Positions 18,245-25,767 of a DNA stretch of 64,000 nt are shown in pieces. Below the pieces are notes generated by a model. That model was given only the letters and a program-made list of their open reading frames with translations, was not told the origin of the DNA and ran no database searches. How positions within the stretch are numbered: position 1 is the stretch's first letter; every line of letters starts with the position of its first letter. Source of the DNA: Lutimaribacter saemankumensis (lineage in GTDB: Bacteria > Pseudomonadota > Alphaproteobacteria > Rhodobacterales > Rhodobacteraceae); assembly GCF_900100005.1 (NCBI RefSeq), contig NZ_FNEB01000001.1:884407-948406 (forward strand). The letters run 5' to 3'. A program made the position numbers and the translations under genes.

Positions 18245-18460
18245 TCAGACGTAGTAGAGGTCGCGGAAAACGTGATGTGCGATGCCGTCGCGCTTGAGGC
18301 CCATCGCGGCCAGTTCCTCGTCGGTTTTCGCTTCGAGCGCCTGCATTTCGGCGCGACGCGATTTCGCCTCGGCGTAATTTTCGAACCAGTTGAGGACCGC
18401 CACGCCGAATGCGGCCAGCGGATTGCGTGTTTCGGTGGTGTTCGTCGTCAGAGTTGCCAT
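18245..18460 (-). CDS. DUF1127 small protein
   Basis: 71 residues ending in the DUF1127 pattern (AAMGLKRDGIAHHVFRDLYYV, of which GLKRDGI is the core), preceded by an AEAKSRRAEMQALEAKTDEE helix. Small arginine-rich DUF1127 proteins in alphaproteobacteria have been linked to RNA turnover and phosphate-related metabolism. The ATG at 18460 follows AAAGGAAAGG at a suitable distance. It stands alone between trkH and the lysine/alanine-rich protein. Confidence 0.85.
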   Translation of the reverse strand: MATLTTNTTETRNPLAAFGVAVLNWFENYAEAKSRRAEMQALEAKTDEELAAMGLKRDGIAHHVFRDLYYV

Positions 18461-18578
18461 TGTCGGAACCTTTCCTTTGCAGTTTTCGGTTCCCTCCCTG
18501 ACAGTGAATTTAGGTCACGTTCTCTGACCTTGCTACCCACAAGGCGGAATACCCGCCTTGCGGGCTGTGCAACCCTGA

Positions 18579-19067
18579 TCAGCCGTCGTGCCGTCCATTG
18601 GGCATCGGCGGCGGGGCCGATGGTGCGCGTTTCTTGCCCTTGCGCGCGGCCTTTGCTGGCTTGGCGGCCTTGGGTTCCGGTTCCGCGGCCTTGGTGACGG
18701 GTTTCGGTGCCTCAGCCGACTTCTCGGCGGGCTTGGCCGCGTCAACCGGTTTCGGCGGTGGCGCCGCAGTGACCGTTTCCGCAACCGCGGCCTTTGCCGC
18801 CGGGCGCGGCCGGCTTGCCTTGCGGGCGGGTTTTGCGGGTTTCGCCTGCGCCGGTTTCGGCCGGGCCGCGCGACGCGGCTTGGCCGGGCGCGACAAACGC
18901 CCGGAGGGCGCCTTGCTCACCTCGGACAGGTCGTGCGGTGCCAGCGGATGGGCCTGCAACATCGCCATCCAGCAGGCGTGGGTCATGCGCATCTGCGCCT
19001 CGATCGCGTTGACGGTATAGTGGTAGGCATACCAGCTGAACTTCACGGGAAGGGGAACAGAGACCAT
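18579..19067 (-). CDS. hypothetical protein with histone-H1-like Ala/Lys/Pro tail
   Basis: 162 residues. The first 50 form a compact domain (VKFSWYAYHYTVNAIEAQMR, then MTHACWMAMLQAHPLAPHD) that I do not recognise; it recalls short phasin-like helices. From about residue 55 to the end the sequence is a low-complexity tail of AKPAK, KPARKA, PKAAKPAKAARKGKK units, strongly basic and similar to the tails of histone-H1-like and AlgP proteins. DNA or polyphosphate binding is a fair guess. The start is ATG at 19067, 8 bp after AAGGAG. Confidence 0.7.
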   Translation of the reverse strand: MVSVPLPVKFSWYAYHYTVNAIEAQMRMTHACWMAMLQAHPLAPHDLSEVSKAPSGRLSRPAKPRRAARPKPAQAKPAKPARKASRPRPAAKAAVAETVTAAPPPKPVDAAKPAEKSAEAPKPVTKAAEPEPKAAKPAKAARKGKKRAPSAPPPMPNGRHDG

Positions 19068-19154
19068 TCTGACGCTCCTTGGGCTTTTTCTCGGGTCTAC
19101 GCGCGGCGGGTAACACCCGCACGACATTGGCCCGATCGTGACACATGCAGCCCC

Positions 19155-19186
19155 AAAAAAACCGGGCCGCCCCACAGGACGGCCCG
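19155..19186 (-). terminator. intrinsic terminator after folE2
   Basis: On the minus strand CGGGCCG, a 10-base loop, CGGCCCG, then GTTTTTTT. It lies about 70 bp past the folE2 stop and upstream of the next gene's promoter. Confidence 0.75.
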
Positions 19187-19253
19187 AATATCTGATCATG
19201 GTGCCGGGTATTTCAGCAAAGTCCGGGGCCGCTGCCCAAAACGCGCGCAGCGC

Positions 19254-20354
19254 TCAACCGACGTGGAACAGCGATGCAAAGAGCCGCGGATCGAGGCTTT
19301 CGCAGGCAAAGGTGTCGCCTTCGGTCAGAACGCTGACCGCATCGTGGCTGTGCAGGCTTTCCTGATGACTGGCGATGACGCGGAAATCGCCCACGCGCTC
19401 GTCACGCTTGAGTTGCTCGCAAAACAGCCGCGCGGCATCTTCGACAAAGATCGGGTTGGCGGCGTTCAATTCGGCAAAGGCTTGTTCATCCTCGCGCTTG
19501 ACCATCACCTGGGTTTCGGTCGGCACGGCCTCGCGGGCCATGTCGATCAGGTCTTCGAACCACAAACAATCGCCTTCGGCCAGTTCGACCGAGATCCGCG
19601 CGACCGAACGCTGCGAATGCGGCGTGGCCAATTGCCCCCGCGACATGCGCGCATGTTCGGACAATTCCAGCGAACAGGGGCAAGTCGACGAATACACGTA
19701 ATCGAGATGGATGATCTTCTTGCGCACACCCGCGCGCTCGACCAGTTCCAGCGCGATGTCGTAATACTGATAGCCTGACAGCCCGGACCGCAGCGACGGC
19801 ACCTTGACCGGATAGGACAGCCGCATCTGGATACGCGCGTCAAAGCTTTCCAGGTCGGTCTTGTAATCCTCGAGCGCGGCTTCGATCACACCGAAGGAAA
19901 AGGTCTTTTCGGCATGTTTGTAGAAGGACCGCATGATCCGGGACATGTTGATGCCCTTCTTGTCGGCCTCGAGACTGACCGTCCCGGTGACACTGGTTTC
20001 CAGCGTCAGATCGCCGTTGTCGCGGGTGTGATACTGGATCGGCAGGCGGAAATTGCTGATTCCCACATGCTGAATCTGCTGTTTTGCACCGCGGATCAGG
20101 CTGGACGGCCCGTTCTGCAGATCCGGCAGCGATGCCTTGTAGGCGGTGTCGACGGTGAATCCGTCAGGATATTCACGGCTGAGCGCAGGATATTTCGCCG
20201 CGCCCGCCCCCGGCAGAAGACGCGCGATCGCGGGGTCGAGATCGCTGATTTCCTCGGCGCTCGCCTTTTCCGCCCACTGGCGCAGCCGCATCAGCGCCTC
20301 GCGCGCATCGTCGCGGTCCGGCTGGCGGTCGATATCAGGCGTATGAATGTTCAT
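19254..20354 (-). CDS. folE2: GTP cyclohydrolase FolE2 (type IB)
   Basis: 366 residues. Converts GTP to 7,8-dihydroneopterin triphosphate, the first step to folate and to queuosine. The type IB fold is recognised from VDTAYKASLPDLQNGPSSL, the active-site Cys in SSTCPCSLELSEH and a Glu-containing NPIFVEDAARLF near the C-terminus. FolE2 enzymes work with a range of metals and are often used when zinc is short; whether this strain also has FolE cannot be told from the window. It is followed by a clear terminator. metZ lies upstream on the same strand, 116 bp away. Confidence 0.95.
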   Translation of the reverse strand: MNIHTPDIDRQPDRDDAREALMRLRQWAEKASAEEISDLDPAIARLLPGAGAAKYPALSREYPDGFTVDTAYKASLPDLQNGPSSLIRGAKQQIQHVGISNFRLPIQYHTRDNGDLTLETSVTGTVSLEADKKGINMSRIMRSFYKHAEKTFSFGVIEAALEDYKTDLESFDARIQMRLSYPVKVPSLRSGLSGYQYYDIALELVERAGVRKKIIHLDYVYSSTCPCSLELSEHARMSRGQLATPHSQRSVARISVELAEGDCLWFEDLIDMAREAVPTETQVMVKREDEQAFAELNAANPIFVEDAARLFCEQLKRDERVGDFRVIASHQESLHSHDAVSVLTEGDTFACESLDPRLFASLFHVG

Positions 20355-20470
20355 GGCGCGGCCCCTTCGCGTTGTGCTCGCAGGAGTAACTTAGGGTGTT
20401 GTCCCAAGTATTTCCAATTTCGAAAGGTAGTACGCCGGAAACGACATGTCGGATCACCCGCCGGGGTTGC

Positions 20471-21652
20471 CTAGACCGCGTCGAGCGCAGCCCGGATATC
20501 GGCGATCAGGTCGCCCGCATCCTCGAGCCCGCAAGACAACCGCACCAGCCCTGGGGTTATGCCCAGCAGGGTCTTTTGCGCGTCCGGCAGGCGTTGATGC
20601 GTGGTGGTGGCCGGGTGGGTCGCGATGGATTTCGCATCTCCGAGATTGTTCGAGATCACGACGATGTGAAGCGCGTTCAGGAACCGGAACGCTGCCTCCT
20701 GCCCGCCTTTCAGATCGAGGGACAGAACCGTGCCCCCCGCCCCCATCTGCGCCATGGCCAGATCGTGCTGCGGGTGGCCCGGCAGGCCGGGATAGATCAC
20801 CTGCGCCAGGCGGTCGTCGCCCGACAGCGCCTCGGCCAGGGCCTGTGCGGTCGCAGCCTGCGCACGTACGCGCAGATCCATGGTTTCCAAACCCTTGAGC
20901 ATGATCCACGCCGTGAACGGCGACATCGAACCGCCCGTGTGCTTCATGTAGGGTTCGACCGTCTTGCGGATGTATTCGCGCGTCCCGAGGATCACGCCGC
21001 CCAGAGCACGGCCCTGCCCGTCGATATGTTTGGTCGCGGAATAGACGACCACGTCGGCGCCCTGCTCCAGCGCGCGGGAAAAGACCGGGGTGGCAAAGAC
21101 GTTGTCAACGATAACAAGCGCGCCGACACCGTGCGCAATTTCAGAAACGCCTGCGATATCAATAACTTCAAGCGTGGGATTCGAAACCGACTCGAAAAAG
21201 CAGATGCGGGTGTCGGGGCGCACGGCCGCGCGCCACTGATCGAGGTCGGTGCCGTCGACCAGCGTCACCTCGACCCCGTAGCGCGGCAGGATTTCCTCGA
21301 GGATATAAAGACACGATCCAAACAGAGCGCGCGCCGCCACGACATGATCGCCCGCGCGCAGGACCGATGTCAGCGCGCCGTTGACCGCCGCCATGCCGCT
21401 GGCGGTGGCAAAGGCGTCTTCGGCCCCTTCCAGCGCGGCAATCCGGTCTTCGAACATCGCAACGGTCGGATTGCCGTAGCGGGCATAGATGAATTCGTCG
21501 GGCCCCGACTGCACGAACCGCGCCTCGGCCTGCTCGGCGCTGTCGTAAACGAAGCCCTGGGTCAGAAAGATCGCCTCGCTCACCTCGTTGTACTGGCTGC
21601 GGCGGGTGCCGCCGTGAACCAGCTTGGTACGGGCGTTCCAGTCTTTTTTCAT
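20471..21652 (-). CDS. metZ: O-succinylhomoserine sulfhydrylase
   Basis: 393 residues, a Cys/Met-metabolism PLP enzyme that makes homocysteine from O-succinylhomoserine and sulfide. The PLP lysine lies in VYSATKHIDGQGR, and other family blocks are present (IYARYGNPTV, FATASGMAAV, IVDNVFATP, LSCGLEDAGDLIADI). The MetZ reading, rather than cystathionine gamma-synthase, is supported by the N-terminal MKKDWNARTKLVHGGTRRS form. ATG at 21652 is used; the open frame upstream runs back through the SAM-II riboswitch and is not coding. Confidence 0.92.
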   Translation of the reverse strand: MKKDWNARTKLVHGGTRRSQYNEVSEAIFLTQGFVYDSAEQAEARFVQSGPDEFIYARYGNPTVAMFEDRIAALEGAEDAFATASGMAAVNGALTSVLRAGDHVVAARALFGSCLYILEEILPRYGVEVTLVDGTDLDQWRAAVRPDTRICFFESVSNPTLEVIDIAGVSEIAHGVGALVIVDNVFATPVFSRALEQGADVVVYSATKHIDGQGRALGGVILGTREYIRKTVEPYMKHTGGSMSPFTAWIMLKGLETMDLRVRAQAATAQALAEALSGDDRLAQVIYPGLPGHPQHDLAMAQMGAGGTVLSLDLKGGQEAAFRFLNALHIVVISNNLGDAKSIATHPATTTHQRLPDAQKTLLGITPGLVRLSCGLEDAGDLIADIRAALDAV

Positions 21653-21682
21653 CACGCATCCTCCGGGGCGTCGAACCCCATG

Positions 21683-21716
21683 AAAAAACCCCCGGTCGCG
21701 GTCAAGCGAAAGGGGG
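21683..21716 (-). terminator. attenuator terminator between SAM-II aptamer and metZ
   Basis: On the minus strand CCCCC, an 18-base loop with an inner CGC/GCG pair, GGGGG, then TTTTTT. It sits 15 bp after the aptamer and 31 bp before the metZ ATG, placed to stop transcription under riboswitch control. Confidence 0.65.
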
Positions 21717-21730
21717 CCCTTGCGTCTGAC

Positions 21731-21783
21731 CTCTTTAGCGGCATCTTTAACGTGGCCCGCAATCCGGTAACAAATCGCCACGG
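21731..21783 (-). promoter_or_regulatory. SAM-II riboswitch (metA motif) controlling metZ
   Basis: On the minus strand the RNA reads CGUGGCGAUUUG, UACCGGAUUGCGG, GCCACGUUAAAGAUG, CCGCUAAAGAG. CGUGGC pairs with GCCACG to form P1, GAUUUG and the A-rich UUAAA join the triplexes, and GCUAAAGAG forms the pseudoknot, all as in the alphaproteobacterial metA motif. SAM-II binds S-adenosylmethionine and lowers expression of the downstream methionine gene, here metZ, which fits exactly. Confidence 0.88.
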
Positions 21784-21901
21784 GGTGGGGTTTACGCCCG
21801 GTACCGGGGCGCGTCAAGCGTCACGGTGCGGTGACAAAACCGTCACATCGCTGTCGCAGCCACCGCCTATCTCCAGCCACAACATCTTGTGGGTGGCGCG
21901 A

Positions 21902-22810
21902 ATGGCTCTGCTAGAGATCAACATGCACAAGTCGGGCCTGCAGGGCCTTCCCGAGGCCGACATGCTGGCGGATGGGGACGGGCCCGTCGTGATCATGACG
22001 CATGGCTACACCTACGAACCTGGTCACCGCCGCCATTGCCCGCACCGGCTCATACTGTCTGCCGCGGCCGGGCACGGCCGCAAGGTGATAAGCTGGCCCC
22101 GGCACTTGGGCGCAGACGATGACAGTATGCTGGCGCTGGCCTATGGCTGGCCCGCGCGGGGCACGATCTGGCAAGCCTGGCAGCAGGCGGCCGATGCGGG
22201 TGCCGCGCTGGCCCGGGTGATAACGACGATCCGCCGCGCCGCCCCACACAGGCCGGTTCACGCCATCGCCCATTCGCTTGGCGCACGCGTGGTGCTGGCG
22301 GCGGTGCCACACCTGGCGTCAGGCGCCCTGTCGCGCGTGATCGTCCTGAGCGGCGCCGAATACGCCGCGAACGCGGCCGCGGCGCTGGACAGCTCCGCAG
22401 GCCGGGATATGGAGCTGATCAACATCACCAGCCGCGAGAACGATCTTTTCGATTTCCTGTTCGAACGGCTGGTCGCACCGCCCGTTCCCGGCGACCGGGT
22501 GATCGGACATGGCCTGCCGATGCGCCCGAACGCGCTGTCCCTGCAGATCGACAATCCAGGCACACTGGCCGCCCTGACCGCGTGCGGCTTTCCGATCGCC
22601 GCCCCGCGCGGGCGCATCTGCCACTGGTCGTCCTACATGCGGCCCGGCATTTTCGATCTTTACCGCGCGCTTCTGACCGACCCCGATGCCCTGCCCTTGG
22701 CGCAGTTGCGCAGGCGGCTGCCCGACACCCCGCAGCCGCGATGGTCACGACTGCTTGATCCGCCTCGTGTGACACTGCCCTTGCCCTTTGCCTGGAAACC
22801 GTCATCCTGA
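21902..22810 (+). CDS. alpha/beta hydrolase
   Basis: 302 residues. The oxyanion segment is VVIMTHGYTYEPG and the nucleophile elbow AIAHSLGARVVL (AHSLGA, a variant of GxSxG); a His in GRICHWSSYM could complete the triad. Between them the sequence fits a cytoplasmic DUF900-like hydrolase rather than a lipase with a signal peptide. The substrate is unknown. The frame is open far upstream, through metZ on the other strand, but ATG at 21902 is the first start past the riboswitch region; ATG at 21923 is the alternative. Confidence 0.75.
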   Translation: MALLEINMHKSGLQGLPEADMLADGDGPVVIMTHGYTYEPGHRRHCPHRLILSAAAGHGRKVISWPRHLGADDDSMLALAYGWPARGTIWQAWQQAADAGAALARVITTIRRAAPHRPVHAIAHSLGARVVLAAVPHLASGALSRVIVLSGAEYAANAAAALDSSAGRDMELINITSRENDLFDFLFERLVAPPVPGDRVIGHGLPMRPNALSLQIDNPGTLAALTACGFPIAAPRGRICHWSSYMRPGIFDLYRALLTDPDALPLAQLRRRLPDTPQPRWSRLLDPPRVTLPLPFAWKPSS

Positions 22811-22835
22811 CTGCGGCAGTCAGAAAGGCGCGACC

Positions 22836-23543
22836 ATGCAAGACCCGATCGATCTGTATTTCTGGCCCACACCCAACGGATGGAAAGTCTCCATCGCGTT
22901 GGAGGAAATGGGCCTGCCCTATACCCTGCATCTTGTCGACATCCGCAAGGGCGACCAGTTCAAGCCGGACTTCCTGGCGATTTCGCCCAACAACCGGATG
23001 CCCGCCATCGTCGACCCGCAAGGCCCCGACGGCGCACCGATCGGCATCTTCGAATCCGGCGCGATCCTGCAATACCTCGCCCGCAAGACCGGGCATTTCT
23101 GCGGGCCGACAGAACGCGACCGCATCGCCGTGGACCAATGGCTGATGTGGCAGATGGGCGGCCTTGGCCCGATGGCGGGCCAGGCACACCACTTCCAGAA
23201 ATACGCCCCGCAACTGGACCCGCCGCAAGACCTGCCCTACGCCAAGGACCGTTACCGCAACGAGGTCGCGCGGCTCTATGGCGTGCTGGACCGTCAACTG
23301 GCCCGGCACCGCTACGTCGCGGGCGATTTCTACTCCATCGCCGACATGGCGATCTGGGGATGGGCCTCGCTCTGGGAGGGGCAGCAGCAGGTGCTGGACG
23401 ACAAGCCCAACATGGCGCGCTGGCTGGACGAGCTGTCCGCGCGCCCCGCGGTCCAGCGCGGCCGCGCCCTGGCAGCCGAGCTGCGCGACGGCAAGCCGCA
23501 TGACAAGGACGCGCAAAAGCTGCTGTTCGGCAAGAAGGACTGA
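22836..23543 (+). CDS. glutathione S-transferase (Ure2p/YfcG-like)
   Basis: 235 residues: an N-terminal thioredoxin-like domain (LYFWPTPNGWKVSIALEE, NNRMPAIVD and FESGAILQYLA for glutathione contact) and a C-terminal helical domain (YSIADMAIWGWASLW). The N-terminal PTPNGWKV form is typical of the Ure2p/YfcG branch, which can have disulfide reductase activity. ATG at 22836 follows GAAAGGCG. It is 25 bp after the hydrolase and probably in its transcript. A short hairpin (GGCGGGG-TGAT-CCCCGCC, 23551-23568) lies between it and yciB. Confidence 0.88.
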   Translation: MQDPIDLYFWPTPNGWKVSIALEEMGLPYTLHLVDIRKGDQFKPDFLAISPNNRMPAIVDPQGPDGAPIGIFESGAILQYLARKTGHFCGPTERDRIAVDQWLMWQMGGLGPMAGQAHHFQKYAPQLDPPQDLPYAKDRYRNEVARLYGVLDRQLARHRYVAGDFYSIADMAIWGWASLWEGQQQVLDDKPNMARWLDELSARPAVQRGRALAAELRDGKPHDKDAQKLLFGKKD

Positions 23544-23550
23544 ACCGCGC

Positions 23551-23568
23551 GGCGGGGTGATCCCCGCC
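23551..23568. terminator. hairpin between convergent gst and yciB
   Basis: GGCGGGG, loop TGAT, CCCCGCC: a perfect 7-bp stem between the stops of two convergent genes. No T-run follows on either strand, so it may be a weak bidirectional terminator. Confidence 0.4.
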
Positions 23569-23575
23569 CTACGCA

Positions 23576-24184
23576 TCATTCAGGTGTTTCGTCGTCCTGT
23601 TCGCCATATTTGCGAAAGATGTCGCCCTGGAACATGAAGAACAGGAACACAGCGGCCGTCAGGCCGAATGTCTTGAACCAGACCCAGGACTCGGTGCTCA
23701 TCGTGCGCCAGACCGCTTCGTTGACCACCGCCAACCCGAAGAAGAACAGGCACAGCCGGCGCGTCAGCTTCATCCAGCCTTCGGGCGCGAGCGGCATCAT
23801 GTCCTCCATCACATGCTGGAGATAGCTCTGCCCACGCAGCAGCCCGAAGCCCAGGATGCCCGCGAAGATCAGGTAGATGATCGTCGGCTTCATCTTGAAG
23901 AACCGGTCGTCGTTCAGCCAGACCGACAGCCCGCCGAACACGATCACCAGCACCAGCGTGATGACCTGCATCTTGGACAGCTTGCCGGTCAGTTTCCACA
24001 ACAGGCCCGTTGTCACGATCATCAGCGGGATGAACCCGGCGGTCACCAGGATGAAACCGCTGTAATCGCGCCCGCCGATGGAAAAGACATCGTCCTTGAT
24101 CCAGAGGTACGCCACGAAAAACGCCACGATCGGGCCCAGTTCCAAAGCCGATTTAAGCATCGGGTTGATCTCACGCGCAGCCAT
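23576..24184 (-). CDS. yciB: inner-membrane septation protein YciB/IspZ
   Basis: 202 residues, five or six membrane helices, with the family blocks LELGPIVAFFVAYL, KMKPTIIYLIFAGIL, AVVNEAVWRTMSTESWVWFKTFG and FMFQGDIFRKY. YciB/IspZ affects cell envelope synthesis and septation, probably by contacting elongasome and divisome proteins. Length is normal. It is followed upstream (24202) by a DMT transporter and a DUF protein, all leftward and within 18 bp, so the three likely form one operon with ftsY further upstream. Confidence 0.92.
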   Translation of the reverse strand: MAAREINPMLKSALELGPIVAFFVAYLWIKDDVFSIGGRDYSGFILVTAGFIPLMIVTTGLLWKLTGKLSKMQVITLVLVIVFGGLSVWLNDDRFFKMKPTIIYLIFAGILGFGLLRGQSYLQHVMEDMMPLAPEGWMKLTRRLCLFFFGLAVVNEAVWRTMSTESWVWFKTFGLTAAVFLFFMFQGDIFRKYGEQDDETPE

Positions 24185-24201
24185 CGGGCCCCCTTTTCTT
24201 T

Positions 24202-25104
24202 CTATCCGCCGAACTCAACTATCACAGCGCCCAGCGCAATCAATGTCATCAGCGCGATGCGGCGCGGCCCCACGGTTTCCTTCAGGATCAGCCAGCCGAT
24301 CAGCGCCGCGAATACGGTCGAGGTTTCGCGCAGCACCGCTGCCTCTCCGACCTTGTCGAGCCGCGTGGCCATCATCACCGACCCGAAAGAGCCGAACGCA
24401 ATGAGCGCCCCCGCGATACCGCGCGCCGCCAGAGGCGGCAAGGCGGGCCGAACGTCCATCGACCGCCAGCGCAGCGCCGCAAGCGCCGGCATCACCCACC
24501 CATCTATGAAGAAAAACCAGAAAATGAAGGTGAAGGGGTTCGCCGTCGCGCGAATACCGTAGGCGTCATAGGTTGTGTAAAGCGCCACGAACAGGCCGGT
24601 CAGCACCGCAAGCACCAGTGCGGGCACAAGCGTGTCGCGCGCATCCGTCAGCGTGCGCAGGTTATAGATCGCCAGCCCGTAAATCCCCGCCAGAAGCACC
24701 CCGACCCCCAGCCATTGAAGCGGTGTAAAGATTTCGCCGAACAGCAGGTAGGCGCCGATCACGGTAAACAGAGGCCCCGTGCCGCGCACCACCGGGTAGA
24801 CCACGGTGAACGCCCCACGCGTATAGGCCATCGCCTGCAGGAACTTGTAGGCAGTGTGGATCACGAAAACGCCCGCGAAAATCGGCCACATATGCGGCTC
24901 GGGCCAGGGCACCACGAACAGCGCGACCGGCGCGGCAATCAGGCCATAGGACAGATCGGTCGCCCCGCGCGTCAGCCAGGGATCGTGCCGCCCTTTTTGC
25001 AGCGCGCCGAAGGCCGCGTGCAGCAACGCCGCCGTCAGGGCGAGGATCATGGCCAGCTGGCGTCCGAACTCCGTGCCCTCGACCGCGGCGAGCCAATCGC
25101 TCAT
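24202..25104 (-). CDS. EamA/DMT-superfamily transporter
   Basis: 300 residues with about ten membrane helices in two EamA halves (first half RGAFTVVYPVVRGTGPLFTV, second half KVGEAAVLRETSTVFAALIG). These exporters move amino acids, nucleosides or other metabolites; the substrate is unknown. Its ATG overlaps the stop of the upstream gene (ATGA, 25101-25104), so it is translationally coupled. This operon position next to yciB and ftsY is common in related genomes as far as I recall. Confidence 0.85.
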   Translation of the reverse strand: MSDWLAAVEGTEFGRQLAMILALTAALLHAAFGALQKGRHDPWLTRGATDLSYGLIAAPVALFVVPWPEPHMWPIFAGVFVIHTAYKFLQAMAYTRGAFTVVYPVVRGTGPLFTVIGAYLLFGEIFTPLQWLGVGVLLAGIYGLAIYNLRTLTDARDTLVPALVLAVLTGLFVALYTTYDAYGIRATANPFTFIFWFFFIDGWVMPALAALRWRSMDVRPALPPLAARGIAGALIAFGSFGSVMMATRLDKVGEAAVLRETSTVFAALIGWLILKETVGPRRIALMTLIALGAVIVEFGG

Positions 25105-25565
25105 GCGCGGGGGCGCCTCTGGCCGTAGGCGGACATGTGCCGTCCTTCGGTCATCGCGGCGCGGGTGATGTCGATCAGGCGCCCGTCATGGCCGCGCACG
25201 ACCTCGCCACCTTCGGCCTCGGTCGCGTATTCGGCGATCAGTTCCTGTTCCAGCGTGTCGACGAAGAACGGCGCGCGGAAACCCGGCGCGAAGGCAAGAT
25301 CGATCACACGCGGCAGGTCGTCTGTATGGGCGTCCCAGATCAGCCGGCCGAACCCGACCGCGCGGTCGCCATCGAGCAGCACACATTCCCCAAGCAACAG
25401 CCGCTCTTCGGGCCAGCCTTCGTCGGCGGCAGGATCGATCCGGTCGTGATCGAGCAGCATGGCCAGTCCATCGGGCTCGACCATGATCTCGGTCGTGCGG
25501 CGGATTTCCAGAATATTGGCCTGTGCGGGCAAGACGGCGCTCCATCGGTATTTCGGAATTGGCAC
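25101..25565 (-). CDS. conserved hypothetical protein
   Basis: About 154 residues, soluble, no motif I recognise. Visible features are IPKYRWSAVLPAQANILEIR at the start, LLLGECVLLDGDRAVGFGRL, and VIDLAFAPGFRAPFFVDTLE near the C-terminus. The start is uncertain: GTG at 25565 keeps the protein-like N-terminus, whereas the first ATG (25484) would remove 27 residues. Neither has a strong ribosome site. It is coupled to the DMT transporter by a 4-bp overlap and follows ftsY on the same strand by about 200 bp, in which I see no gene. Confidence 0.6.
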   Translation of the reverse strand: MPIPKYRWSAVLPAQANILEIRRTTEIMVEPDGLAMLLDHDRIDPAADEGWPEERLLLGECVLLDGDRAVGFGRLIWDAHTDDLPRVIDLAFAPGFRAPFFVDTLEQELIAEYATEAEGGEVVRGHDGRLIDITRAAMTEGRHMSAYGQRRPRA

Positions 25566-25767
25566 GGCCGACTCGGTCACCGCGCGACAGGGCCCAGACA
25601 AACACCCGTTGGCAGGGGAAGGTCAAGGCGGGGAAAGGGCTGGTTTCCCGTCCCGGCCGGGTGCGTGTCTCATCGGTCAGGATACAGCAGGAGCGAGGCG
25701 CCGAAATGGAGCGCCGACTATCCCACTTGCCCTGGTCCCTGCCTGGCAGCCGCACCGCCGACGCGGC

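Noticed and set aside
20396..21901. Very long open frame on the plus strand running into the alpha/beta hydrolase
   Set aside because: It lies opposite metZ and its riboswitch, and the translation is the arginine- and histidine-rich type produced by the antisense of high-G+C genes. Only the part from 21902 looks like protein.
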